This document shows positions 8,883 through 18,579 of a stretch of DNA of 64,000 nt, piece by piece. Location of the stretch: positions 434,001 to 498,000 of the forward strand of contig JADKCZ010000005.1 in NCBI GenBank assembly GCA_016718565.1. The letters run 5' to 3'. Position 1 is the first letter of the stretch, and each line of letters begins with the position of its first letter. The notes under the pieces are model-generated. The model was not told the DNA's origin. It did no database searches and saw nothing but the letters and a program-made list of their open reading frames with translations. The translations under genes and the position numbers were made by a program. Source of the DNA: Anaeromyxobacter sp. (lineage in GTDB: Bacteria; Myxococcota; Myxococcia; Myxococcales; Anaeromyxobacteraceae).

Positions 8883-11800
8883 GGCGTCTCCTGCGCGGCG
8901 CCGGGCGCCGCGGTGACGCGCCGGGAGAAGGCGCGGTCGATCTCCACCAGCGCGGCGCGGAAGGCCGGGTAGGACGCGGCCGGCACGCTCGAGCGCCGGA
9001 ACGCCACGAACCCCTCCACCACCAGCAGCGGCCCCTCGGCGCGCCACCCCACCTGGTAGGCCACCTCCGGCGTCTGGCCGGCCACCGGCCCGGGCAGCGC
9101 GCCGGTGGTCCACCCGGGCGGCAGCGCGATCCGGTAGGTGAAGCGGTTCACCGTGGGCTGGCCCAGGCCGAGCTCGTGCCGGCGGGTGGCCAGCGAGGCC
9201 CAGGTCTCCACGTAGGTGGCCGCGCCGCCGAAGGGGGTGAAGCGCAGCCCTGGGCCGTCGGGCTCGGCCCAGCGCGGCACGCGCAGCGTGAAGTCGAGCG
9301 CGACATCCTCCTCGAGCCGGCCCAGGTCGGAGAAGGCCACCCGCTCCACCGCCAGGCCGGGGAAGTTCCGGTTGAAGGCCTCCTCCAGCGTGGCGCGCCG
9401 GTCGTTCTCGGTCTCGTAGGCGCGCCGGTAGCCGGGCGCCTGCGCCCCCGCCACCAGGCTGCGCCCCTCGACGCGCGCCGCGCCATCGGCCGAGAGCGCG
9501 ATCTCGAAGCGCGACTCGGTGCGGTTCTCCTCCGGCGCCTCCTCGGGGAGCCGGCCGTACCAGGGGTGGCCGGCCGGGTCGATGACCAGCACGGTGGCGC
9601 CGCGGTCCTCGCCGGGCAGCTCGCGCGTGCCGGTGTGGGCGGCGGTGCCGTCGAGCCACAGGTCGAGCGAGGGCACGCGCAGGATGGCGTGGTTGAAGCC
9701 GGACAGCGAGGCCGGCCCCTCGGGCAGCCGCCCCAGCCGGCGCGTGCGCAGCAGCACCAGGCGCGACTCGATCCCCAGCGCGCCCAGCAGGGCGTGGGTC
9801 AGCGAGGCCTTGTCCTTGCAGTCACCGAAGCGGCGCGCCAGCACCTGGTCCACCCGGTAGGGCTTGAAGCCGTGGATGCCGAACTCCAGGCCCACGTAGC
9901 GGGTCTGGGTCACCACGAAGGCGTGCACCGCCGCCACCAGGGCCCGCCGGGTGGCCGGGTCGAGGGCGGCGCCCCCGCGGGCCAGCAGCGCCGGGTCCTG
10001 GCCGCGCGCCCGCAGCGCCTCCTCCCCGAGCCGCCGGGCGGTGGCGGTGAGCTCCGGGGTGGGGCGGAGCTGGTCCTTCACCAGGCCCCAGTAGAACCGG
10101 TTGACCTCCTCCCAGGAGCCGTAGGTGGAGACGTGCAGCGTGCCGGCCACCTCGGCCCAGCCTGGCATGTGCGGCTCGCCCTCCAGGCGAGGCAGGTCGC
10201 GGGCCCGCCAGCGGTGCTCCACGAGGCCGCCGGGCAGCGCCCGCTCGGTGCGGTGAAGCCCGGCCGGCGCGCTGGCGTGGATGGTGCGCGCCGCCGGCGC
10301 CAGCAGCACGTAGTCGAAGAGCCGCTTGGGGTCGCCGCCCTCCAGGAAGGCCAGGTCGCCGAAGTAGTCGGAGAGCAGGTTCTCGGCGGCGGTGTCGTCC
10401 ACCCGCCAGGCCACCTCCAGCACGTCGCCCGGGGCCAGGGCCGGGAAGGTGAGCGTCTTGACGCGGGTGTCGTAGTAGAGCCGGTACCAGGGCTCGGAGG
10501 CGCTGCGCTCGCTCTCGTCCCAGGCCTCCACCACCGCGCCGTCGGCCTTGAAGACCCGGCCGCGCTCCACCTTCACCTCCTGGCGCCCCGGGTCGAAGGC
10601 GGTGGCCTGCTGGCGGGCCGCGTCGGCGCCGCGCTGGGTCAGCACCTTCACCACCCGCTGGCGGTAGCGCGAGGACAGGCCGGAGGGGTAGAGCCGCACC
10701 ACCTCCAGGTCGGCCAGCTCCACCGCGTCGTCGCCCGGCGCCGCGCCGTCGGCGGCGGCGGCCAGCGCCGCCGCGTCCACCTGGTAGGGCGTCTCGTAGC
10801 GGTCGCGGGCCGGCGTCAGGCTGCGCGCCAGCTCCTTCACCGCCGGGTCCTGGGGGCGCAGCTCGAGCGAGCGGGTCAGGTCGGCCAGCGCCTCGGCGCG
10901 CCGGCCGGCCCGCAGGCGCGCCCGGCCGCGCCGCTCCCAGGCCTCGGGCTCCTCCGGGCAGAGGCGCAGCGCCGCCGCGAAGGCCGCCTCGGCCTCCTCG
11001 TCCCGGCCGGTGGCGGCCAGCAGGTCGGCCAGCTCGAGCCGGGTGGCCACGCCGGCGGGCTCCAGCCGGACGGCCTCGGCCAGCAGCGCCGCCGCCCCGT
11101 CCACGTCGCCGCGGGCCAGCAGGACCCGCTGCAGCGAGGCGCGGGGCCCCTCGTCGTCGTGGCGCAGGGCCAGCGCGGTGCGCAGCAGCGCCGACGCCCG
11201 GTCGAGCCGCCCGAGCCGCCGCGCCGCGCCCGAGGCGGCGACCAGCGCCGCGGCGGAGGGCGGGTCGAGCTCCGCCAGGGCCAGCCGGTCGGCGGTGGCG
11301 CGGGCCGAGCGGCCGGCCCGATCCTGCGCCCCGGCCAGCGCCACCCGCGCCGCCACCCAGCCCGGCGCCGCGGCCACCGCCCGCTCCAGCAGCCGCGCCG
11401 CCTGGTGCGGCCGGTCGAGCAGGGTGGCCTCCTCGGCCAGGGCCGCCAGCACCGCCGGGTCGCCCGGCGCCCGCGCGCGGGCCGCCTCCAGGTGCGCCAG
11501 GCGCCGGCTGCGGTCGTCCTCCAGCGAGGCGGCCAGCAGCCGGAGCTCCACCGAGCCTGGGTCGAGCTCGGCGGCGCGCCGGGCCTGGCGGGCCGGCCGC
11601 CGCTCCTCGGCGTCGGCGCCCTGGCGCACCTCCAGGGCCACCGCCAGCGCCCGGCGCGCCGCGGCCTCGGCCACCCGGGCCGCCCGCGCCGCCGGCCCGG
11701 CCCCGCCGCCCACCTGGGCCACCCGCCTGGCAGCGCCCTCGGCGCGCGCCGTGAGCCGCTCCACCAGCCCGTCGATCGGCCGCGGCCGCTCGCCCGGCGC

Positions 11801-12700
11801 CACCGCCGGGGGCAGGCCGCCCTCCAGCAGGGCCTGCGGGTCGCGCGCCGGCAGCCCCAGCCCGCCGCCCCGCTCGTCGGCCAGCCGGACGGCCATGCGG
11901 AAGGCGCCGGACACGTTGCAGAGCTTCACCAGGATCCGGTTGGGCCCAGGGCGCAGCGCCACCACGGCGCCGCGCTGGTCGATGCGGAAGGGGTGGTCGC
12001 CGGGGTCGGCCAGGGCCAGCGCCCCGTTCACCCAGACCTTGGCCCGGCCGCTGCCGCCGAACCAGAGCCGCGCCGCCTGGGCGCGCGGCGCGTCCACCAC
12101 CGCCAGCGCGTAGGCCGTCGCCTCCGCGGTGGGGCGCAGCATGGCCGCCAGGTGCAGGGCGCCGTCGGCGGTCACCTCCGGCGGCGCGGCCCGCCAGGCC
12201 ACCTCCCGCACCTTGCCCGGCAGGCGCGCGGTGACGTCCTGGGACCGCTCCGGCGGGTAGACGGCGTCGAGGCCGCGCTTCCCCTCGTCGTCGAACGGGC
12301 CGATGACCAGCCAGCGGTCCACGAAGCCCTGCCGCGCCCGCACCGCCGCCGCCCGCTGCGGGTTGCCGCGGGCCACCTCCTGCCGCGCCAGCTCCTGGCG
12401 CGCCAGCGCCCGCAGCTCGGCGTCGGTGGCCGGGTCCTCGATGAAGCGACCGAGGGCGGTCACCACCTGGGCGCGGTCGGGCGCCTCGTCGGCCACCGCG
12501 GCCAGGGCGTCGAGCGGCACCACCGCCTCCGGGCCGCGCTCCCGGGCCAGGCCCGCCAGGGCGAGGGCCAGCCGCTCGGCGGCGAGATCGCGGGGCGGGG
12601 CGGCGACGGCGGTGGGCGCAGCAGCCGCGGCGACCGTGAGGCGGCCGGCGGGCTGCGCGACGGCCAGCAGGGCGACGAGGGGCGCGAGGAGGGTGATCAT
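8879..12700 (-). CDS. DUF3857 and transglutaminase-like domain protein with TPR region
   Basis: A 1273-residue exported protein starting with a signal peptide (MITLLAPLVALLAVAQ). Residues about 125-290 contain a jelly-roll-like module (KVWVNGALALADPG, NRILVKLCNVSG), followed by Ala-rich TPR helices at about 340-620. DUF3857 begins near 660 (VVRLYPSGLSSRYRQRVVKV). The transglutaminase core near 961 has the Cys motif FGDCKDKASLTHAL, the His motif FNHAILRV near 1003 and Asp in LWLDGT, so the Cys-His-Asp triad is intact. Such proteins act in the periplasm or cell envelope; the substrate is unknown. It is the tandem paralogue of the downstream lipoprotein gene. The ATG at 12700 fits the signal peptide, although the frame stays open upstream. 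Confidence 0.82.
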   Translation of the reverse strand: MITLLAPLVALLAVAQPAGRLTVAAAAAPTAVAAPPRDLAAERLALALAGLARERGPEAVVPLDALAAVADEAPDRAQVVTALGRFIEDPATDAELRALARQELARQEVARGNPQRAAAVRARQGFVDRWLVIGPFDDEGKRGLDAVYPPERSQDVTARLPGKVREVAWRAAPPEVTADGALHLAAMLRPTAEATAYALAVVDAPRAQAARLWFGGSGRAKVWVNGALALADPGDHPFRIDQRGAVVALRPGPNRILVKLCNVSGAFRMAVRLADERGGGLGLPARDPQALLEGGLPPAVAPGERPRPIDGLVERLTARAEGAARRVAQVGGGAGPAARAARVAEAAARRALAVALEVRQGADAEERRPARQARRAAELDPGSVELRLLAASLEDDRSRRLAHLEAARARAPGDPAVLAALAEEATLLDRPHQAARLLERAVAAAPGWVAARVALAGAQDRAGRSARATADRLALAELDPPSAAALVAASGAARRLGRLDRASALLRTALALRHDDEGPRASLQRVLLARGDVDGAAALLAEAVRLEPAGVATRLELADLLAATGRDEEAEAAFAAALRLCPEEPEAWERRGRARLRAGRRAEALADLTRSLELRPQDPAVKELARSLTPARDRYETPYQVDAAALAAAADGAAPGDDAVELADLEVVRLYPSGLSSRYRQRVVKVLTQRGADAARQQATAFDPGRQEVKVERGRVFKADGAVVEAWDESERSASEPWYRLYYDTRVKTLTFPALAPGDVLEVAWRVDDTAAENLLSDYFGDLAFLEGGDPKRLFDYVLLAPAARTIHASAPAGLHRTERALPGGLVEHRWRARDLPRLEGEPHMPGWAEVAGTLHVSTYGSWEEVNRFYWGLVKDQLRPTPELTATARRLGEEALRARGQDPALLARGGAALDPATRRALVAAVHAFVVTQTRYVGLEFGIHGFKPYRVDQVLARRFGDCKDKASLTHALLGALGIESRLVLLRTRRLGRLPEGPASLSGFNHAILRVPSLDLWLDGTAAHTGTRELPGEDRGATVLVIDPAGHPWYGRLPEEAPEENRTESRFEIALSADGAARVEGRSLVAGAQAPGYRRAYETENDRRATLEEAFNRNFPGLAVERVAFSDLGRLEEDVALDFTLRVPRWAEPDGPGLRFTPFGGAATYVETWASLATRRHELGLGQPTVNRFTYRIALPPGWTTGALPGPVAGQTPEVAYQVGWRAEGPLLVVEGFVAFRRSSVPAASYPAFRAALVEIDRAFSRRVTAAPGAAQETP

Positions 12701-12743
12701 CGGGTCAGGGAGTGTAACCGCCGGCCGGCCGCGGCGCGCCAGC

Positions 12744-13460
12744 TCACTCCGCGCGCGCCAGGGCGACCACCGCGATGGAGCGGGCGCCGGCGGCGCGCAG
12801 GGCGGCGGCGGCCGCGTCGGCGGTGGCGCCGGTGGTGACCACGTCGTCCACCAGCACCACGTCCCGGCCGGCCACGGCGCGCCAGTCGGCGGCGAAGGCC
12901 CCCGCCACGTTGCGGGCCCGCGCCGCCCGGGAGCGGCCCACCTGCGGCGGCGTCTCCCGCCGCCGGGCCAGGGCCCCGCGCAGCCGCACCAGCCCGGCCG
13001 CCCGGGCCAGGTGGCGGGCCAGCAGCGAGGCCTGGTCGTAGCCGCGCTCCAGGCGCCGCCGCCGCCCCAGCGGCACCGGCACCACCACCGCCCCGGCCGG
13101 CAGCGCCACCCGGCCGGCCAGCCAGCCGCCCAGCGGACGGGCGACCGCGGGGCGGCCCCCGTACTTGAGGGCCTGGACCGCCTCGGCCAGCGGCCCGCCG
13201 TAGAGCCCGCCGGCCTGCACCGAGTCGAACGCCGGCGGCGCCGCCAGGCAGGCGCCGCAGGCCAGCCCCGGCCCCGGCAGCCCGCAGCGCAGGCAGCCGG
13301 GCGGGGCGTCGAGCAGGGCCTCCGCGCAGTCGGAGCAGAAGGGCCCGCCGCCGCACGGCGCCCGGCAGGCGGCGCAGCGGGGCGGATAGACCAGGTCGAG
13401 GAGGGCCGAGGCCACCGGGGCGAGGTGGCGGGCCAGCGGTCCGAGGGCCGGGACGGGCAT
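12744..13460 (-). CDS. comF: ComF-family phosphoribosyltransferase-like protein
   Basis: A 238-residue protein with an N-terminal double zinc-finger-like region (CAACRAPC, FCSDC, CLRCGLPG, CGAC) and a C-terminal phosphoribosyltransferase fold with the PRPP-binding motif VVLVDDVVTTGAT. This is the ComF/GntX architecture, linked in several bacteria to DNA uptake during natural transformation. It lies 43 bases upstream of the DUF3857 gene on the same strand and may share its transcript. The chosen ATG puts the first Cys pair about 30 residues from the start, as in the family. Confidence 0.88.
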   Translation of the reverse strand: MPVPALGPLARHLAPVASALLDLVYPPRCAACRAPCGGGPFCSDCAEALLDAPPGCLRCGLPGPGLACGACLAAPPAFDSVQAGGLYGGPLAEAVQALKYGGRPAVARPLGGWLAGRVALPAGAVVVPVPLGRRRRLERGYDQASLLARHLARAAGLVRLRGALARRRETPPQVGRSRAARARNVAGAFAADWRAVAGRDVVLVDDVVTTGATADAAAAALRAAGARSIAVVALARAE

Positions 13461-13519
13461 GGGAGGTGCCCAAGCACGGGCCGTGCCGACCCCGACCCAG
13501 GACCGCGCCACCCCCTCCC

Positions 13520-15070
13520 CTACCGGATGATCAGCCCCAGCCCCTTCATCTCCTTGGGCTGCGGCAGCCCCATCACCTGCAGCGCCGTCGGGGCCACGTC
13601 GGCCAGCACGCCCTTGGAGCGGAGCTTGGCCCCGCGGAAGTCCGGATCGGCCAGGATGAACGGCACCGGGTTCAGCGTGTGCGCGGTGTGCGGCTGGCCG
13701 GTGATGGGGTCGGTCATCAGCTCGCAGTTGCCGTGGTCGGCGGTGACCAGCATGGCCATGCCCTGGGCCTTGGCCACCTGCCAGAGCCGTCCGATGCTCT
13801 CGTCCACCACCTTGACCGCCTGGATGGCGGCCGGCAGCAGGCCGGTGTGGCCCACCATGTCGGGGTTGGCGAAGTTGACCAGCACGAAGCCGTACTTCCC
13901 GGTGGCGATGGCGGCGGTGAGCTTCTCGGTCACCTCGCGCGCGCTCATCTCGGGCTTCTGGTCGTAGGTGGCCACCTCGCGCGGCGAGGGGATGAGCAGG
14001 CGGTCCTCGCCCGGGTAGACCGTCTCGCGCCCGCCGTTGAAGAAGAAGGTGACGTGGGCGTACTTCTCGGTCTCCGCGCAGCGCAGCTGCTTCAGGCCGG
14101 CGCGGCTGACGATCTCCGGGAAGATCTCGTCCAGGCTGGTGGGGCCGAAGGCCACCGGGTACGGGAAGGTCTCGTCGTACTGGGTCATGCAGACGAAGGC
14201 CGAGAGCCGCGGCACCACCACGCGGTCGAAGTCCTTGAAGTCCGGATCGGCCAGCGCCCGGGTGATCTCGCGGGCCCGGTCGGCGCGGAAGTTGAAGAAG
14301 AGGATGGCGTCGCCGTCCTTGACGGTGCCCACCGGCTTGCCGTCGGCGTTGACGATGGTGGTGGGCTTGATGAACTCGTCGGTCTCGCCGTGGGCGTGCG
14401 AGGCCTCCACCGCGGCGATGCCGCTCGAGGCCCGGTAGCCCTCGCCGCGCGCCATGGCCGCGTAGGCCTGGCCCACCCGATCCCAGCGCTTGTCGCGGTC
14501 CATGGCGTAGTAGCGGCCGTGCACCGTGGCCACCCGCCCGTAGCCGGTGTCGGTGAGCCGCCGCTCCAGCTGCCGCATGTACTCCACGCCGGAGCGGGGC
14601 GGCGTGTCGCGCCCGTCCATGAAGGCGTGCACGAAGCAGCGCGCCACCCCCTCGCGCCGGGCCAGGTCGAGGCAGGCGTAGAGGTGCTCCTGGATGGAGT
14701 GGACGCCGCCGTCGGAGACCAGCCCCATGAGGTGGAGCGCCCCCCCGGCCGCCTTGGCGCGGCGGCACGCCAGCAGCAGCGCGTCGTTCTGGAAGAAGGA
14801 GCCGTCCTCGACGGCGCGGTTGATGCGCACCAGGTCCTGGTAGACGATCCGCCCGGCGCCCAGGTTGGTGTGGCCCACCTCCGAGTTGCCCATCTGCCCC
14901 TCGGGCAGGCCCACCGAGAGCCCGCTGGTCTCGATGGAGGTCCACGGGTACTCCCGCATCAAGGCGTCCAGGTTGGGCGTGCCGGCCTGCGCGATGGCGT
15001 TGGCCTCGCGCTCGGCGCGCAGGCCGAAGCCGTCGAGGACGACGAGGAGGACGGGCTTGATCTTCGGCAC
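13520..15070 (-). CDS. gpmI: 2,3-bisphosphoglycerate-independent phosphoglycerate mutase
   Basis: Interconverts 3- and 2-phosphoglycerate in glycolysis and gluconeogenesis using two Mn ions. The 516-residue length is normal for GpmI. The metal site LDGFG is at residues 12-16, and the phosphoserine motif GNSEVGH has its catalytic Ser at 63. HAFMDGRDTPP and the late VTADHGNCE metal motif are also present. I chose the GTG at 15070 because it gives the standard N-terminus (KIKPVLLVVLDGFG) and has AGAGG a few bases upstream; an ATG at 15175 would add a proline-rich extension without homologous character. comF follows 59 bases downstream on the same strand. Confidence 0.95.
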   Translation of the reverse strand: MPKIKPVLLVVLDGFGLRAEREANAIAQAGTPNLDALMREYPWTSIETSGLSVGLPEGQMGNSEVGHTNLGAGRIVYQDLVRINRAVEDGSFFQNDALLLACRRAKAAGGALHLMGLVSDGGVHSIQEHLYACLDLARREGVARCFVHAFMDGRDTPPRSGVEYMRQLERRLTDTGYGRVATVHGRYYAMDRDKRWDRVGQAYAAMARGEGYRASSGIAAVEASHAHGETDEFIKPTTIVNADGKPVGTVKDGDAILFFNFRADRAREITRALADPDFKDFDRVVVPRLSAFVCMTQYDETFPYPVAFGPTSLDEIFPEIVSRAGLKQLRCAETEKYAHVTFFFNGGRETVYPGEDRLLIPSPREVATYDQKPEMSAREVTEKLTAAIATGKYGFVLVNFANPDMVGHTGLLPAAIQAVKVVDESIGRLWQVAKAQGMAMLVTADHGNCELMTDPITGQPHTAHTLNPVPFILADPDFRGAKLRSKGVLADVAPTALQVMGLPQPKEMKGLGLIIR

Positions 15071-15270
15071 GCTGGGCCTCTGGAGGGTGCGGTCGGGTGG
15101 GACGGGCGGGGGCGGATGATAGGGCGCGGGGGCGGGGCGCTCAAGGTGGCAGGTGAGCAGGCGGTGGGGCCGCACCGGGAGGGTCGGGCGAGGGCGCGCC
15201 CGAATCCTTCCCGCGGGGCCGGGACTCTCCCGTGGTGAACCTCCTCCACCCTGGCCCGGAGCCCCACCAC

Positions 15271-15654
15271 ATGAAGACCCTCGCCGCCGCCGCCCTGCTC
15301 GCCGCCCTCACCCTCGCCGCCCCGGCCCGGGCCGACGGTCCGACCCTCTCGCTGGCCCCGTCGCTGGAGCGCCTGGCGCTCTCGCTGCAGCTGTCGTCCG
15401 CCGGGGCGGTGACGGCCCAGGTGAAGGAGACCACCGTCTTCGGGCTGCCGAAGAACATCGGCCCGGTGGAGCGGGTGGCCCGCCTGGCCGTGGCGGCCAC
15501 CCTGGTGGGCGTCGGCACCTACCGCCTGGCCAACGACTCGCCCAACACCGGGCTCTCCTGGGCGCTCGTGGGCGTGGCCGCGGTGCCGGGCGCCACCGGC
15601 GCCACCGGGTACTGCCCGCTCTACCAGCTGCTCGGCATCGACAACACCTTCTAG
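15271..15654 (+). CDS. DUF2892 (YgaP-type transmembrane) protein with signal peptide
   Basis: A 127-residue protein with an N-terminal signal peptide (KTLAAAALLAALTLAAPARA) followed, after about 45 residues, by the DUF2892 pattern: KNIGPVERVARLAVAATLV, a second hydrophobic segment, and the terminal CPLYQLLGI. DUF2892 forms a helical hairpin in the inner membrane; its role alone is not established. The signal-like leader ahead of it is less usual. The stop codon shares the tetranucleotide CTAG with that of the convergent heme-barrel gene, leaving no room for a conventional terminator between them. Confidence 0.8.
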   Translation: MKTLAAAALLAALTLAAPARADGPTLSLAPSLERLALSLQLSSAGAVTAQVKETTVFGLPKNIGPVERVARLAVAATLVGVGTYRLANDSPNTGLSWALVGVAAVPGATGATGYCPLYQLLGIDNTF

Positions 15655-16841
15655 TACGCCATCACCGTGCCGACCGAGAGGCGCCAGGCGTCCGCCTCCA
15701 GGTCGCGCTGCACCTCGCCCACCAGCCGGACGTTGCGGCGGTGGAGCCAGCTGGCCGACAGCGCCGCCGAGTGGCGCCTGGCCAGCGCGTCGTCGGACTC
15801 CACGTAGTTGTAGAGGCCGACCAGCGCCAGCCGGCCGTTGTCGCCCTGCGGCAGCACCACCAGCTCGGCGAAGCCGCCGCGGGTGACGGTCTCCTGGTAC
15901 CCGCTGGCCAGGAAGCCGGCGTTGGAGTCGCGCCGCTCCAGGTAGACGGCCGTGAGGGTGGCCTGCTCGCCCAGGGCCACCGCCACGTCCGGGCCGAAGA
16001 AGACGCTGGTGTTCACCATGGGTGAGCCGGTGGTCACCTCCTTGAGCTGCTTGCCCAGGTAGCCGAAGGCGCCGACCTTGACCGGCCCGAAGGCGCGGGT
16101 GAGCCGCAGCGCGTAGTTCTTGTAGCGGTCCGGGTCGCACAGCCCGCCGTCGCAGGGGCCGATGCCGGCGCCGTTGACCACCTGGCCCACCACCTCCACC
16201 CCGGCCGGCGCGTGCCAGGCCGCCAGCAGGCCGCGGTCGTAGGTGAGGTCGAGGTCCGAGGCGCCCGGCCGGGTGGTCAGCACCTGGTAGTCGAGGCGGG
16301 TGAGCTTGAGCTCGCGCTTGACCACCGGGTCGGAGACGGTGAACTGCCCGACGAGCAGGTCCACCGGCAGGCCGAACACCCCGGAGAGCTGCAGGTAGGC
16401 GTCCTCCAGGCCCACCACCTCGCCCTTCTCGATGATGAAGTAGCCGTAGTAGGAGACGCCGTCGGCCACCGGGCCGCCGGTGAGGATCTTGAAGACCCAG
16501 GGGGACTGGAGCTGGGTCTGGGGATCGGCGTCCGGGGTCCACTCGCCGAAGGCGTCCACCCGGATGGCCAGGGGCAGCTCGCGCGGCAGCTGCAGCAGCT
16601 CGTCGCCGGCGTCCACGGTGGCGCGGGCCGGCTCCTGCCCGGCCTCCATGACGAAGCCGCGGCCGGCGAACTCCTCGCCGTAGGGCTTGAGGCGCGGGAA
16701 GGGGGCGTGGCAGGTGGTGCAGCTCACCTTGTACTTGCGGGCGAAGGCCGGGATGGCGGCCGCGTCCAGGGGCACGAGCAGGGCGGCGGCGGCGGCCAGG
16801 GCCAGGGCGGGCGGGAGGAGGCGGGCGAGGGGTCGGCGCAT
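15651..16841 (-). CDS. Monoheme c-type beta-barrel outer membrane protein
   Basis: A 396-residue protein with a signal peptide (residues 1 to about 28) and a single heme-binding site CTTCH at residues 41-45 in the context KYKVSCTTCHAPFPRLKPYG. This leader is seen on many heme-tagged porin-like proteins of metal- and nitrogen-cycling bacteria. From about residue 75 the sequence alternates in beta-strand fashion and ends in a short aromatic-terminated strand (LSVGTVMAY), as outer-membrane barrels do. It lies 17 bases downstream of the pentaheme cytochrome gene on the same strand, so the two are probably one operon and may pass electrons between periplasm and outer membrane. The electron partner is not known. 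Confidence 0.78.
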   Translation of the reverse strand: MRRPLARLLPPALALAAAAALLVPLDAAAIPAFARKYKVSCTTCHAPFPRLKPYGEEFAGRGFVMEAGQEPARATVDAGDELLQLPRELPLAIRVDAFGEWTPDADPQTQLQSPWVFKILTGGPVADGVSYYGYFIIEKGEVVGLEDAYLQLSGVFGLPVDLLVGQFTVSDPVVKRELKLTRLDYQVLTTRPGASDLDLTYDRGLLAAWHAPAGVEVVGQVVNGAGIGPCDGGLCDPDRYKNYALRLTRAFGPVKVGAFGYLGKQLKEVTTGSPMVNTSVFFGPDVAVALGEQATLTAVYLERRDSNAGFLASGYQETVTRGGFAELVVLPQGDNGRLALVGLYNYVESDDALARRHSAALSASWLHRRNVRLVGEVQRDLEADAWRLSVGTVMAY

Positions 16842-16858
16842 GGTGGGTTCCTCTGGCG

Positions 16859-18334
16859 CTACGGCAGGACCGTGAAGGTGGAGGTGTGGGTGTTGATCAG
16901 CACCGGCGCCGACTCCTCGGCCGGCACCTTCATGAAGCGGGCGACCGAGGGGACCAGGCGCGAGTACCAGACGGTGGCGGTGATGACCACCGGGCCGGGC
17001 GGCAGGTCGGCCTTGGGCGAGAGCAGGAAGGTCTCGGTGACGGCGGCCAGGGGCGCCAGCCGGTAGTCGGTGCCCAGCGTGGCCGTGTTCCACTGGGCGA
17101 TGGTCATGCGCCCCTGCTCGTCGAAGTAGGGCATGCGGAAGATGCGGTCGCCGTCCGGCACGTCGCCGTCCCGCGCCAGCCCCTGGAAGCCGACCAGCCC
17201 CTGGATGTCGCCGATGTCCTGGTAGGCCAGCGCCTTCGAGTCGGCGATGGTCCAGGCCTCGCCCGGGAAGCCCTTCTTCTCCACGGCCAGGTGGTGGACC
17301 GTGCCCGCGGCGTCCCTGGCCTCGACGTGCAGCCAGAGCAGCCGCTCCTCGGCCGAGCCGGAGGGGATCTTGTGGCCGGCCTTGGCGTTGACCACCACCG
17401 CGGTGATCCGGACCGGGTCGCCCGGCTCCACCTCGCGCGCCTCGGGGTGGACCCGCACCTCGGCCACGCCGTTCAGCTTCCCGCCGTCGTGGGCGCCGTG
17501 GAAGAGGTGCTGGCGCACGTCGTCGCGCTCCGGCGCCATGCGCGCGGCCCGGCCGCGGGCCTTCGGCATGTGGCAGTCCTGGCAGGTGATGCCGCCCTTG
17601 CCGTGCGGCCCCTCCTTCCACTCCAGCTGGGTGGACTTCACGAAGACCCCCCAGGGGTTCTGCTCGTTGTGGCAGGTGCCGCAGTACTCGGCGGTCTTGA
17701 GGAAGGGGTTCTCGCGGGTGGCGTGGTAGGGGCTCTCCACGCCGGCGCGGGTGCCCTGCTTGACGCGGCCCGGCGCGGTGACCCAGTTGAAGTTGACCGA
17801 GGGCTCGCCGGCGCGGCCGGTGATGGTGTGGCACAGGTCGCAGCTGACGCCCTCGTTGGCGCGCGAGCCCTTCTCCGGCCGGGGCGGCGGCACGTCGCCG
17901 GCCAGGAAGGAGAACGGCGCGTGGCAGCCGTTGCAGCCGGCCTTCACGCCGGCCACCTTGGGGTTCTTGGCGGCGTGCGGCACGGCCAGCTCGAAGTACT
18001 CGATCTCGTCCCAGGCGTGCGTGTAGCTCTGCGACATCATGGCCTGCTCGTGCTGGCGGGCGATGTCCACGTGGCAGGCGGCGCAGGCCTGCGGCTTCTC
18101 GAACTTGGCGTAGGGCTGGGTGCCGAGCGCCGCGTCGGAGGCGACGGCGCCTGGCAGGACCCCGACCGGCACGACCCCGACCGTCGCTGCGACCGGAGCG
18201 GCGGCCGGAGCAACGGCCGGCTCGGCGGCGAGGGTCGGGGCGGCGGCGAGCGCCAGGGCCAGGGCGGCGGCGAAGGCGGCCGGGCGGACGAGCCGCCCGG
18301 CGGAATGGCAGGCGGTGCGGCGGGTGGCGATCAT
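16859..18334 (-). CDS. Periplasmic pentaheme c-type cytochrome
   Basis: A 491-residue exported protein with five CXXCH heme sites: CAACH at 84-88, CNGCH at 134-138, CDLCH at 165-169, CGTCH at 218-222 and CQDCH at 251-255. The C-terminal half has no heme sites and looks beta-rich (VRITAVVVNAKAGHKIPSG), possibly a binding domain. The spacing and the GHKIPSG motif resemble the cytochrome c554-like multiheme family used in anaerobic respiration. The ATG at 18334 has GAGAGGA just upstream. It is the first gene of a two-gene unit with the heme-barrel protein. The terminal electron acceptor cannot be deduced. Confidence 0.88.
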   Translation of the reverse strand: MIATRRTACHSAGRLVRPAAFAAALALALAAAPTLAAEPAVAPAAAPVAATVGVVPVGVLPGAVASDAALGTQPYAKFEKPQACAACHVDIARQHEQAMMSQSYTHAWDEIEYFELAVPHAAKNPKVAGVKAGCNGCHAPFSFLAGDVPPPRPEKGSRANEGVSCDLCHTITGRAGEPSVNFNWVTAPGRVKQGTRAGVESPYHATRENPFLKTAEYCGTCHNEQNPWGVFVKSTQLEWKEGPHGKGGITCQDCHMPKARGRAARMAPERDDVRQHLFHGAHDGGKLNGVAEVRVHPEAREVEPGDPVRITAVVVNAKAGHKIPSGSAEERLLWLHVEARDAAGTVHHLAVEKKGFPGEAWTIADSKALAYQDIGDIQGLVGFQGLARDGDVPDGDRIFRMPYFDEQGRMTIAQWNTATLGTDYRLAPLAAVTETFLLSPKADLPPGPVVITATVWYSRLVPSVARFMKVPAEESAPVLINTHTSTFTVLP

Positions 18335-18579
18335 GGGGAGTCCTCTCTGGAGGAGCGGACGATAGCCTCCGTCCCGCGGCGCGCAGCGCGCGGCCTAAGG
18401 TCGCATACCGACAAAGGACCGCTTACGGCGTGGCCCGCGCCGACGCCACGATCGACCCCGCCGCTCGACGCGGGCACCCACCAGGAGGCAGACTCCGCCC
18501 ATGTTCCCCGTCGCCGCCGGCCGCCTCGAGGGGCGCCCAGGCCTCCCGAGCCGCCCCCGCCCGCCGCGCGAGCGCCGCG

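Noticed and set aside
6467..12838. Very long open frame opposite the DUF3857 genes
   Set aside because: Antisense shadow; no domain-like sequence, while the minus strand has paralogous domains and active-site motifs.
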